This document shows, one piece after another, positions 43,575 to 50,795 of a DNA stretch of 64,000 nt. Under the pieces are notes generated by a model. It had not been told where the DNA came from and made no database searches. It saw only the letters and a program-made list of their open reading frames with translations. The translations under genes were made by a program, and so were the position numbers. Every line of letters starts with the position of its first letter. Positions within the stretch are counted from its first letter, which is position 1. The stretch is from an uncultured Lachnospiraceae bacterium. GTDB lineage: Bacteria > Bacillota > Clostridia > Lachnospirales > Lachnospiraceae. The DNA lies in NCBI GenBank assembly GCA_902780405.1, contig CACZFI010000003.1:186001-250000 (forward strand), written 5' to 3'.

Positions 43575-44289
43575 GAAGTTCTTTCTGCACAGTGTCATGC
43601 ACAGAAACGGATGGGGACTGGCCTTCCTCGACGACCAGTACATCTCCATCGAGAAGGAACCGATACGTGCCATCGACAGCTGCTACTTAAGAAACCGCCT
43701 GACCGGCAAGATTGAAACCGCCAGATGTATGGCGCATATCCGACGCGCCACGGTGGGCGAGGTAAGTTTCTCCAACACCCATCCTTTCAGCAGGAGAGAC
43801 GATGCCGGACGCACCTGGATCCTCGTGCACAACGGAACCATCCTTGACGCGCCTGTCTTGAACTCCTACCACGGCGAACAAGACGGCTCCACGGACAGCG
43901 AGCGCATCCTCCTCTACATCATCGACCAGATGAACAAGCACTATGAAGACGAGCAAAACTCCTTCGATGCCAACGAACGCATCCGCCTGATCGAGGAGAT
44001 CGTTCACACCCTGGCACCTGAGAACAAGTTAAATCTTATGATCTACGACGGGGACTACTTCTACGTACACAAGAACGAAGAACACACCCTCTACCAGTCG
44101 GAGAGTCGAAACGGCGTGATCTTCTCCACCTACCCTCTAAACGATGAGACCTGGACGGAAGTTCCCCAAAACCAGCTCTTCGTATACAAAGACGGCGAGC
44201 TGATCTACGAGGGAAAGAAGCACAGCTACACCTACGTCTACGACCCGGAGAAGATGAAGCACATCTTCCTCGAATACGCTAACCTGTAG
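43516..44289 (+). CDS. Class II glutamine amidotransferase, EgtC/YafJ-like
   Basis: 257 residues starting at GTG; AAGGAG lies 10 bases upstream, and the start places Cys at position 2 (MCELFGITAKK), the N-terminal nucleophile of Ntn hydrolases, which confirms it. Other active-site segments are HRNGWGLAF (about 29-37), RRATVGEVSFSNTHPFS (about 73-89), LVHNGTI (oxyanion Asn-Gly, about 99-105) and DSTDSERI. No synthetase domain is attached, as in YafJ and EgtC. EgtC removes a gamma-glutamyl group, so linkage and 59-base overlap with glutamate-cysteine ligase suggest action on a gamma-glutamyl compound. Confidence 0.87.
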   Translation: MCELFGITAKKKIRINELLKKFFLHSVMHRNGWGLAFLDDQYISIEKEPIRAIDSCYLRNRLTGKIETARCMAHIRRATVGEVSFSNTHPFSRRDDAGRTWILVHNGTILDAPVLNSYHGEQDGSTDSERILLYIIDQMNKHYEDEQNSFDANERIRLIEEIVHTLAPENKLNLMIYDGDYFYVHKNEEHTLYQSESRNGVIFSTYPLNDETWTEVPQNQLFVYKDGELIYEGKKHSYTYVYDPEKMKHIFLEYANL

Positions 44290-44291
44290 AC

Positions 44292-44431
44292 AAAAACTGC
44301 CCGACAGTGTTACATGACATTTACCGGCGTCGCTCCCGGGACGATCACCGCGCACAAACCATTTTGTGCGCTATAGATCATCCCTCGCGCTCCGTCGAAG
44401 TGTATCTGTGTAGCACTGTCGGGCAGTTTTT
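44292..44431. terminator. Bidirectional terminator enclosing repeat R1
   Basis: An exact 18-bp inverted repeat, AAAAACTGCCCGACAGTG (44292-44309) and CACTGTCGGGCAGTTTTT (44414-44431), between two convergent genes. The A/T ends give a U-run in both directions. The 104 bases between the arms are the R1 element plus flanks, which themselves pair, so the transcript can form one hairpin of about 140 nt. Confidence 0.8.
44321..44396. repeat. Palindromic repeat R1, copy 2
   Basis: Same orientation as copy 1 (41841-41916). Central stem GCGCACAAA/TTTGTGCGC, loop CCAT. Relative to copy 1 a G-C pair has become A-T and an A-T pair has become G-C, both with matching changes on the other arm. Only one other substitution separates the copies. 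Confidence 0.85.
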
Positions 44432-44435
44432 TGTT

Positions 44436-45359
44436 TTAGTCTTCCACGAAGGTGAGCACTCCGTCTTCAAAGACGACAGTGCCTGTGATTCCGGCTTTCG
44501 GGATGTCGGGATTGCCGAGGACGCCGGGCAGTTTCCGGATGACGAGTCTTCCGTCCTCGATGCCGTCCACCCTGTAGTCGATGTTGTCCATTCGGCCGCT
44601 CAGTCTGTAGCCCTTTTCATTTGCGGCATCATAGACGACAACCATATCGGACTCCCATCCGCTGCCGATGGTTACGGTAGTGACCAGATCCTCTTCGCCG
44701 TCTCCCGTCACATCATAGAGCATGGTGCCGTAGTATCTCGCAAAAGTTTTGATCTCACTTTGCACGTAATCGTTTAAGCCTTTCTCGGCCTTTCCTATCG
44801 CTGCTCCGACGCTCTCTTCCTCCGTAGCAGCTTCCGTGGCATCCTCCACACGGGCCTCGGTCGTATCTTCCGCCACCGCTTCCGCATTGTTTGAAAAGCT
44901 GATTTCGCCTTCATACGACGGTGCTTCCGACTCGTCTGCCTCTGCCCCGTAGGTTGCGCTGTCCGAACCCTTCGCTTTGAAGTCAAAGGAGAGATCCTCC
45001 CTCGCACTGTCCGACATCTGCGTCTCATCCTTGGTACGGTTTCTCTGACCACCCAGAATGAAAGCGGGGATGCCGATCAAAAGCAGCATGGCGGCTGCAG
45101 CAAGTGTACCGCGCATCGCACGGGACATCTTTTTCTTCTCACGGTATGCGGCAAGATCCGTCACCGGTGCCGCTTCCTTCGAAAGCACTTCCGTCACGTC
45201 TTCTCCGGCGGGTGTTCCGCCTTCCGATATACCGGCGGATATCCGATCCCACAGGTCCGGCGTATCTGCGGAAAGCGCTGCCATATAGATGGCCTCTACT
45301 TCCGCATCCGTCATATCCTGACCGATATTCAATTTTTCATCATAGGTCTTATCCGCCAT
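44436..45359 (-). CDS. Putative membrane anti-sigma factor
   Basis: 307 residues. A soluble N-terminal part of about 95 residues (inside) is followed by one transmembrane helix (GTLAAAAMLLLIGIPAFILGG) and an external part. The external part starts with a Glu/Ala/Thr-rich linker (about 150-210) and ends in a domain with DVTGDGEEDLVTTVTIGSG. The gene overlaps the ECF sigma gene by 11 bases, the usual arrangement for a cognate anti-sigma. A zinc-binding HxxxCxxC motif is absent, so it would not be a ZAS-type factor. Role inferred from topology and context. Confidence 0.72.
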   Translation of the reverse strand: MADKTYDEKLNIGQDMTDAEVEAIYMAALSADTPDLWDRISAGISEGGTPAGEDVTEVLSKEAAPVTDLAAYREKKKMSRAMRGTLAAAAMLLLIGIPAFILGGQRNRTKDETQMSDSAREDLSFDFKAKGSDSATYGAEADESEAPSYEGEISFSNNAEAVAEDTTEARVEDATEAATEEESVGAAIGKAEKGLNDYVQSEIKTFARYYGTMLYDVTGDGEEDLVTTVTIGSGWESDMVVVYDAANEKGYRLSGRMDNIDYRVDGIEDGRLVIRKLPGVLGNPDIPKAGITGTVVFEDGVLTFVED

Positions 45360-45915
45360 TGATGAACTCCTTTAGTTTCGTAACACCGTTTCTGTAGTGC
45401 CATGCCACGGTTCCCTGCGGCATATTTAGCATCTCGCCGATTTCCTTTAACGTCATACCGCCCGCACATTTTAAGTCAAAGATCTCTTTTTCCTGCGGGG
45501 TAAGCACCTGCATCGCCTGCTCAATGGTGAGCCGGTTCACCGTACTTTCCTCCACGGAACCCCCGCCGACAGAGGCAGGGTCTGCCATCTCCCGTGCGAT
45601 ATCCTCCTCCGGATCCACAGACCCGTCCAGGCTGACGGACGTCCGACTGTTCTTCCTGATGTAATCGATGCACATATTCTTTGCAATGGTGGCCAGCCAG
45701 GTCTTGTGATGACCACGGCCGTCGAAGGATCCTGCCGACTTGAAGAGCCGGATGAAGAATTCCGAGGTCACATCCTCCGCTGCCTCCTTCTGCTTTAAAA
45801 CACCGAAGCAGATCGCGTAGATCAGTTTGAGGTAGGCTTCATAGACGGATCGGAGTGCATCGGCATTGCCTGCCGCCATCTGCTTCATGGCTGTATCAAA
45901 TTGTTCTTCCGACAC
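45349..45915 (-). CDS. ECF RNA polymerase sigma factor
   Basis: 188 residues from a GTG start (VSEEQFDTAMKQM), preceded by AAAGGAGGGGGG; a longer frame upstream would cover the terminator of the neighbouring operon. Region 2 is AYLKLIYAICFGVLKQKEAAEDVTSEFFIRLF, with KTWLATIAKNMCIDYIRK; region 4 is LTPQEKEIFDLKCAGGMTLKEIGEMLNMPQGTVAWHYRNG. This is a sigma-70 factor with only regions 2 and 4, coupled to a membrane anti-sigma gene. No clear autoregulated promoter motif was identified. Confidence 0.92.
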   Translation of the reverse strand: MSEEQFDTAMKQMAAGNADALRSVYEAYLKLIYAICFGVLKQKEAAEDVTSEFFIRLFKSAGSFDGRGHHKTWLATIAKNMCIDYIRKNSRTSVSLDGSVDPEEDIAREMADPASVGGGSVEESTVNRLTIEQAMQVLTPQEKEIFDLKCAGGMTLKEIGEMLNMPQGTVAWHYRNGVTKLKEFINGG

Positions 45916-45974
45916 GTCTTCCCCCCTCCTTTCTAATATACGAACCGGGTCTGCCGATTTATGGTAAATTTTAT

Positions 45975-46028
45975 AAAAAAACATGCACCCTGTGTCACAT
46001 CCGAATGAGGACGTGAGTGGGCACATGT
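45975..46028 (-). terminator. Intrinsic terminator of the SBP-GNAT-cysK-GHR operon
   Basis: Minus strand: ACATGTGCCC pairs with GGGTGCATGT (two G-T pairs), enclosing an inner stem TCACGTCC/GGATGTGA, followed by six T. It starts 20 bases after the GHR-like stop codon. Confidence 0.85.
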
Positions 46029-46047
46029 ATTTTATCACACCGAAGGG

Positions 46048-47127
46048 TCAGTGTCTTCTAAATTTTTCGTCCGGCGTCTTGCTTAAACGTGCGCGATCCG
46101 TGGGCTCCGAGAAGATGGCTTCGTAATCGATTTTGTCGGAGAATCTTCCGTTGAAGGAAGTAAAAAGTGCGCCCTTGTTTCGCTCGCCTGCAAACGCGCG
46201 GAAATAGGTATTGTTTTTGAAGGCCGGAATCACATAGAGATCCCGCACATACCCCCAGATATTCGGGTAATCCTTCACTCTTCTCGGCTGAGGGCCGAGA
46301 TTTCTGTAATAATGCGTATCCCAGCGAACCAGTGTCACGTAGAATCTGACATCACTGTCCGTCACATAATCTCCGAAGAGAAAACGATTTTCGGAAAGCC
46401 GCTTTTCCAGCTTGTCCATAGCCGCATAGAAGTCGTCAAACGCCTCCTTGTAAGCCTCCAGGGACTGGCAGAATGCCATCCTGTAGTGTGCATTATTGAT
46501 ATTCGGGAAGAGCCAGTCGTTAAAGTCGTCGATCTCCTTCCGAAGTTCCTCCGGATAAAGGTCCGGAGCATCCTCTGCCTGCCAGGGGCGGAAAGCCACC
46601 TCAAAGTAATTGGTCAGGCGATGATAATCATTGTTCACGACCTTCTTTGTGGTCTTGTCCACCAGAGAAGGCACCGTGCAACGGCCCTTGTACTCAGGGT
46701 CCGCATTCCGATAAAGCTCGCTCAAAAACTTGGTACCGAGCTCAGGATCCGTGTGATCCGGATCGTTTCTGAAGCCCCAGCCGTACTCGTTGCTCTCGCC
46801 GGAGTGCTCCACGATGTTGATGCTTATGGCATCCTCAAGTCCGAGGAGTTCTCTTACGATTGACGCACGGTTTGACCAGTGGCACAGTTTCGCCCAAAGT
46901 AGCTTGTATCTTCCGGGTTCCGCCTTCAGTTCTCCCTCTCCGTCACCGAAGGGGGTTGTAAAACGATTGGGCTGCCGGATAAATGCACCCCGCTCGTCGA
47001 TTTCTTCTTTAATCTCTTTCGGGCGAGGGTACACACCTCGCTCCTTCGCATCCGCTTCAGCCTGCGCATCGGTCCATTCGACCGTGGAATGTGCGGATAT
47101 GCTGCAGCTTGCTCCGATATCTGCCAT
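46048..47127 (-). CDS. Glutathionyl-hydroquinone reductase-like protein (Xi-class GST)
   Basis: 359 residues from MADIGASCSIS, after AAGGAAGTG. It has the ECM4/YqjG/PcpF layout: N-terminal RGAFIRQPNRFTTPFGDGEGE (about 46-66), a thioredoxin-fold half with YKLLWAKLCHWSNRASIV (Cys82), the EHSGESNEYGWGF loop, VPSLVDKTTKKVVNND and a helical half with FLFGDYVTDSDVRFYVTLVRWDTHYY. The family usually reads CPxA at the catalytic Cys; here it is C-H-W-S. Known members reductively remove glutathione from hydroquinones or S-conjugates. It ends the operon that begins with the substrate-binding protein and cysK. Confidence 0.86.
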   Translation of the reverse strand: MADIGASCSISAHSTVEWTDAQAEADAKERGVYPRPKEIKEEIDERGAFIRQPNRFTTPFGDGEGELKAEPGRYKLLWAKLCHWSNRASIVRELLGLEDAISINIVEHSGESNEYGWGFRNDPDHTDPELGTKFLSELYRNADPEYKGRCTVPSLVDKTTKKVVNNDYHRLTNYFEVAFRPWQAEDAPDLYPEELRKEIDDFNDWLFPNINNAHYRMAFCQSLEAYKEAFDDFYAAMDKLEKRLSENRFLFGDYVTDSDVRFYVTLVRWDTHYYRNLGPQPRRVKDYPNIWGYVRDLYVIPAFKNNTYFRAFAGERNKGALFTSFNGRFSDKIDYEAIFSEPTDRARLSKTPDEKFRRH

Positions 47128-47140
47128 GCTTGTCACTTCC

Positions 47141-48073
47141 TTACTCTTCATAAAGATCGCCGGACAGGTAATGATCTCCGCTGTCGGGGATGATCACCAC
47201 GATGTTCTTGCCCGCGTTCTCAGGTCGCTTGGCAACCTGAACCGCTGCCCAAAGTGCCGCTCCCGCGGAGATGCCCACGGAGATGCCCTCGGTCTTCGGC
47301 AGGATTCTTGCATATGCATATGCATCGTCATCCGCTACATCGATCACCTCATCGAAGAGGGACTGATCGGTCACGGGCGGGATTCCGCCGCCGCCGATGC
47401 CCTGAATCTTGTGCGGTCCGTGCGGGCCGCCGTTTAAAGCTGCACTGCCCAAAGGCTCTACGGCCACGATGGTGAGATTCGGGTTCTTCTCACGAAGATA
47501 CTTTCCGGTTCCGCTGATGGTACCGCCGGTACCGGATGTTGCCACCAAGATGTCTACCTTGCCGTCCGTGTCCTCCCAAATTTCCGGTCCCGTCGTCTTG
47601 TAGTGCGCGCCGGGGTTACCCGGATTGCCGCCCTGTCCTATGATCACTGCATTGTCTGTCTGTGCAAAAAGCTCTGCAACTTTTTCATTGGCGCCCGCCA
47701 TGCTTTTCTCCCCGGGGGTGAGATGCACCGTCGCACCGTAAGACTGCATCAGCTTCTTTCTCTCAGGAGATACATTGTCCGGCATGCAGAGCACAACCTT
47801 GTAGCCCCTTGCCGCACCGATAGCCGCAAGTCCGATCCCTGTGTTCCCTGACGTTCCCTCAAACAGGGTTCCGCCGGGCTTTAGAGTACCGGCCGCTTCC
47901 GCCGCCTCGATCATATTGATCGCAGGACGATCCTTCACGGAGCCCGCAGGATTGAATGCTTCCAGTTTCGCCAGAATATGTGCGTTGATATTCTCTTTTG
48001 CCTCGAGTCTGTCAAGCTCCACCAGCGGGGTGTGCCCGATCAGCTCCGTAATTCCGTGATAAATCTTTCCCAT
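47141..48073 (-). CDS. cysK: Cysteine synthase (O-acetylserine sulfhydrylase)
   Basis: 310 residues from MGKIYHGITEL, with AAGGGAGTG upstream. Fold-type II PLP enzyme making cysteine from O-acetylserine and sulfide. Visible are LEAFNPAGSVKDRPAINMIEAAE (PLP Lys near 42), the substrate loop EGTSGNTGIGLAAIGAARG (about 66-84), the phosphate-binding VATSGTGGTISGTGKYL (about 171-187) and IQGIGGGGIPPV. Complete and of normal length. It consumes sulfide that the island's C-S lyases would release. Confidence 0.95.
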   Translation of the reverse strand: MGKIYHGITELIGHTPLVELDRLEAKENINAHILAKLEAFNPAGSVKDRPAINMIEAAEAAGTLKPGGTLFEGTSGNTGIGLAAIGAARGYKVVLCMPDNVSPERKKLMQSYGATVHLTPGEKSMAGANEKVAELFAQTDNAVIIGQGGNPGNPGAHYKTTGPEIWEDTDGKVDILVATSGTGGTISGTGKYLREKNPNLTIVAVEPLGSAALNGGPHGPHKIQGIGGGGIPPVTDQSLFDEVIDVADDDAYAYARILPKTEGISVGISAGAALWAAVQVAKRPENAGKNIVVIIPDSGDHYLSGDLYEE

Positions 48074-48086
48074 GTTTTTCACTCCC

Positions 48087-48521
48087 TTAATCAAGTATCT
48101 TTTCCGTGTAGACTGTGGTGAAAATTGCCGAGTCATCCACCTTGTTGTAATCTGCCGTATAGCCGAGTGCCTCGTAGAAACCGACTGCCTCGTCGCGGCT
48201 TGTGATCACGATCTTCTTGTAACCAAGCTCTTTGATCCAATCCTCGGCAGCCTCGATGGCGATCCGTCCGATGCCCTGCTTTCTTCTGTCAGACACTACG
48301 GCAACGCGCTCAATCTTCGCGTACCCCTCTTCCGGCAGCAAGTGAAGCCGACAGGTGCCAACCGGGTGCACACCATCCAAGACCAATATGTAGTTGGTAT
48401 CCGGCGTGTCCTCGGCAAACTCCTGATCCAGTCTGATATCGAATCCGTTCACCATTGCTTCCGTTCGTACAAAATGCACGCCGGCGTGCTGCCACTCGGT
48501 TGTTGCCCTGATCGCTTCCAT
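48087..48521 (-). CDS. GNAT N-acetyltransferase
   Basis: 144 residues. The acetyl-CoA site is VSDRRKQGIGRIAIEAAEDW (about 75-94, RxxGxG/A) and the final YEALGYTADYNKVDD is typical of small-molecule GNATs of the ElaA/PhnO type. Between the substrate-binding protein (12 bases) and cysK (13 bases), acetylation of a thiol, amino acid or S-conjugate is conceivable but not shown. Confidence 0.82.
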   Translation of the reverse strand: MEAIRATTEWQHAGVHFVRTEAMVNGFDIRLDQEFAEDTPDTNYILVLDGVHPVGTCRLHLLPEEGYAKIERVAVVSDRRKQGIGRIAIEAAEDWIKELGYKKIVITSRDEAVGFYEALGYTADYNKVDDSAIFTTVYTEKILD

Positions 48522-48533
48522 GTTTTATATCTC

Positions 48534-50174
48534 CTATTTTACCTTGATCTGTGCGTACCATCTGCTGGTGTGACCGGATGCGTCGTAGTTTACGGACTCA
48601 ACCTTCTCACTTACCGCATAGTAGGAACCTGTGTATACTACAGGGAGCGCTACCGCTTCCTCATCGAGTGCCTTAAGTACCTCGTTTACCTTCGCCTCTC
48701 TGTCCTTGCCTTCGAGTGCGATGATCTCTGCAACACCGTCGTCAACCACCTTGTCATCCTTGGTTAAGTGGAGGAAGGAGTAGCTCGGGAAGAAGGGAGC
48801 AAATGCATCGTAAGCGCTGTATTTCTTAGGCGGTTCGAAGAAGTATACCGCACCTGCAAATTCCTCGGAGACGGGATTCTCTCTGTAAAGGCTGGAAAGC
48901 TCTACGCGATCTACCTGGATCAGATCTGTCTCGATACCGATTTCCTTCCAGTAACCTACGATGGCCTGTGCCACATCATTTGCGTACTCAGTGGAATCTA
49001 CGAAGTAGAACTTCACTGCGGGATTCTTAAAGCTGTCCGGATAACCTGCCTTGGCAAGGAGCTCCTTCGCCTTCTCGGGATTGTACTCTGCTACCTCATC
49101 ATGGCTTCCGTCATAGCCGTAGGTGAAGGGGAAGAGACCCCAAACGCCTGCTGCCGTTGCATTGCCGTCGAAGATGGTATCTACGATCTCCTGACGATTG
49201 ATCGCAAGGCTGAGCGCCTTTCTTACATCAGCGTTCTGTGTAGCCTCACCTGTCTCCTCAAATGTACCGGAGAGGAAGAGGCCGAGTGTTGTGGAGTAAG
49301 GTGCTTCCTCAACACGAATGCCGTTCACGCCGTCCACAACAGGTACGGAGTTTCCGGAAATGGGTGCAAAGTCAATGTCGCCTGCCTGAAGCGCTGCGAT
49401 ACGTGTGCTCTCCTCTGTGTACTGCTTTACAACAAGCTTGTCGTAGTTGGGCTGCTCACCCCAGTACTCTGTGTTCTTGGTGTATGTGATCTGCTCGCCT
49501 GCGGTGTAGCTTTCAAAAACGAAGGGACCGGTTCCGACAGGGTTCTTGCCGAACTCTTCCTCACCGACCTTCTCAAAGTAATCGCTGGGAAGGATGAGGC
49601 CTGACCCTGTTGCGTTGGAGGAAAGCAGGTACTCGTACTCTGCTACCGGCTCCTTGAAGTTGATCACTACCGTGTAATCATCCGGTGTATCGATGGATGC
49701 GATGTAGTCAACCAACAGGTTCTTGTCCGCCTGGTTGGATGCATCGCTTGCGTAATACTCTAAGGTAAATTTCACGTCCTCTGCGTTAAAGTCGCTTCCG
49801 TCATGGAACTTTACGCCCTCGCGGAGGTTTAAGGTGAAGCTCTTCTTGTCTGCTGCAAGTTCCCAGTCGGTTGCAAGACCGGGCTCGTAGTTTCCGTTGC
49901 CGTCCTGTGTGATCAGTGCATCGAAGATCGGTGCGCCGAGGTCGGACCAGGTTGTGGTGGTGAGCGCCGGGTTGATGGGCTCATCGGGAATCTTTACGAC
50001 GCCGACGGTGAGCACCTTCTGTTCTACGCTTACAGCATCGCTTCCGCTGTTCACTGCGTTAGAGCTTGTGCTTCCGTTTGCATCATTCTTTGAACCGCAG
50101 GCTGCAAGTCCCGCAGTCAGTGACAGTAATAAGGCTGCGGAAAGCAATCGCTTTCCCAAATGTAATTTCTTCAT
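48534..50174 (-). CDS. ABC transporter substrate-binding lipoprotein, family 5 (DppA/OppA/GsiB)
   Basis: 546 residues with signal peptide and lipobox LAAC (Cys26). The family-5 signature is present: PAFDALIT-like start (PIFDALITQDGNGNYEPGLATDWELAADKKSFTLNLREGVKFHDGSDFNAEDV, from about 88), NPVGTGPFVFESYTAGEQI (about 210-228) and DVRKALSLAINRQEIVDTIF (about 320-339). The family binds peptides, nickel chelates or glutathione. The membrane and ATPase genes are not beside it but in the upstream operon at 56111-59858; this is the only substrate-binding protein in the window and probably their partner. The leader peptide at 50235-50312 lies 60 bases upstream. Confidence 0.9.
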   Translation of the reverse strand: MKKLHLGKRLLSAALLLSLTAGLAACGSKNDANGSTSSNAVNSGSDAVSVEQKVLTVGVVKIPDEPINPALTTTTWSDLGAPIFDALITQDGNGNYEPGLATDWELAADKKSFTLNLREGVKFHDGSDFNAEDVKFTLEYYASDASNQADKNLLVDYIASIDTPDDYTVVINFKEPVAEYEYLLSSNATGSGLILPSDYFEKVGEEEFGKNPVGTGPFVFESYTAGEQITYTKNTEYWGEQPNYDKLVVKQYTEESTRIAALQAGDIDFAPISGNSVPVVDGVNGIRVEEAPYSTTLGLFLSGTFEETGEATQNADVRKALSLAINRQEIVDTIFDGNATAAGVWGLFPFTYGYDGSHDEVAEYNPEKAKELLAKAGYPDSFKNPAVKFYFVDSTEYANDVAQAIVGYWKEIGIETDLIQVDRVELSSLYRENPVSEEFAGAVYFFEPPKKYSAYDAFAPFFPSYSFLHLTKDDKVVDDGVAEIIALEGKDREAKVNEVLKALDEEAVALPVVYTGSYYAVSEKVESVNYDASGHTSRWYAQIKVK

Positions 50175-50234
50175 AATTGTTTTCCTCTTTCTTTCTATAT
50201 TCGTATGCCCGTGCGGGCCGGTTGATCATGTTCG

Positions 50235-50312
50235 TTATCTGCAACAGCAACAGCAAGAAGCGCACATTCGTTCCATCAAACGAATCCTTTCTTTATTCTT
50301 TCTTTTGTTCAT
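50235..50312 (-). CDS. Cysteine-rich leader peptide (25 residues)
   Basis: A short ORF with a good ribosome site (AAGGAGTGATGTACT before ATG). It starts MNKRKNKERIRLMERM and ends CASCCCCCR, so Cys is at 17 and 20-24, encoded by alternating TGC/TGT. A run of five codons for one amino acid just before the stop is the classical design of attenuation leader peptides, here pointing to cysteine. It lies between a strong promoter (50363-50391) and the substrate-binding-protein gene. The TTCGTT at 50284-50279 can pair with either of two AACGAA copies, one inside the ORF (50272-50267) and one overlapping its stop (50236-50231). Confidence 0.8.
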   Translation of the reverse strand: MNKRKNKERIRLMERMCASCCCCCR

Positions 50313-50362
50313 AGTACATCACTCCTTGTTTGAAACTTAATCGCCTATCGGATTACTAGGTG

Positions 50363-50391
50363 AGTATATCCCATCCCCCGGTTTCTGTCCA
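50363..50391 (-). promoter_or_regulatory. Promoter of the leader peptide-SBP-GNAT-cysK-GHR operon
   Basis: -35 TGGACA (50391-50386), 17-base spacer, -10 TATACT (50368-50363). The start of transcription is expected near 50356, about 44 bases before the leader peptide ATG. Confidence 0.8.
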
Positions 50392-50395
50392 ATAC

Positions 50396-50436
50396 AGAAA
50401 GCAAAGAGCCGGTTATAGCCTCTCGCTATAACCGGC
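50396..50436 (-). terminator. Terminator of the sulfur operon after the ferredoxin gene
   Basis: Perfect 12-bp stem GCCGGTTATAGC/GCTATAACCGGC with loop GAGAG, followed by TCTTTGCTTTCT. The T-run is interrupted, so termination may be partial. Confidence 0.75.
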
Positions 50437-50473
50437 CCATGTGTACGAAACAGATGCGTCTGTCCGATTTTTG

Positions 50474-50692
50474 TTACTCGTTCTTTAAAATCACAGGCTT
50501 GGCGCTCGCATCATAGATGATCTCGATGCAGTTCTTCGGGCAGTCGAAACGGCATGCGCCGCAGAGCCAGCAGGCCTCGGGGCGCTTTACATATACCTTG
50601 CCCTCCTCGTCTAACTCGTAGACGCACTCGGGGCAGCGCTCGTAGCATAATTTGCAGTTGATGCATTTGGACTTATCGATTTTGTGTGACAT
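50474..50692 (-). CDS. 2[4Fe-4S] ferredoxin, AprB-like partner
   Basis: 72 residues with two complete cluster motifs: CINCKLCYERCP (10-21) and CWLCGACRFDCP (41-52). Length and the acidic tail resemble the short AprB-like ferredoxins found next to AprA-like flavoproteins in clostridial sulfur assimilation operons, rather than the 55-residue clostridial ferredoxin. It is the last gene of the operon, about 100 bases after flavoprotein 1, with AAGGAGGT before its ATG, and is likely the electron donor for the two flavoproteins. Confidence 0.9.
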   Translation of the reverse strand: MSHKIDKSKCINCKLCYERCPECVYELDEEGKVYVKRPEACWLCGACRFDCPKNCIEIIYDASAKPVILKNE

Positions 50693-50708
50693 AAGTGTAC
50701 CTCCTTTT

Positions 50709-50791
50709 ATGAAATGCCCCCTCGCCTTCGCTCGGCGGCCACTCGTCGGCGCTGTTTAAAATCATGACTCCGTCATGATAGCGCCTCCTCT
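50709..50791. repeat. 83-bp structured intergenic repeat, copy 1
   Basis: About 90 percent identical to 52640-52722. Begins ATGAAATGCCCCCTCG and ends GCGCCTCCTCT. Contains the perfect hairpin ATCATGAC/GTCATGAT (50761-50779) inside an outer stem GCGCT/AGCGC. It lies between flavoprotein 1 and the ferredoxin gene. Confidence 0.85.
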
Positions 50792-50795
50792 TAAA

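Noticed and set aside
45349..46038. Longer N-terminus for the ECF sigma factor
   Set aside because: It would include the terminator of the upstream operon and the AAAGGAGGGGGG ribosome site of the GTG start at 45915.
50709..50775. Mini-ORFs in the 83-bp repeats (ATG-ACG-RAG-TCA-TGA after GGAGG, and a 19-residue frame ending GAFH)
   Set aside because: Differences between the two copies do not favour silent codon positions, while the hairpins are kept and compensated. Treated as structure, not coding.
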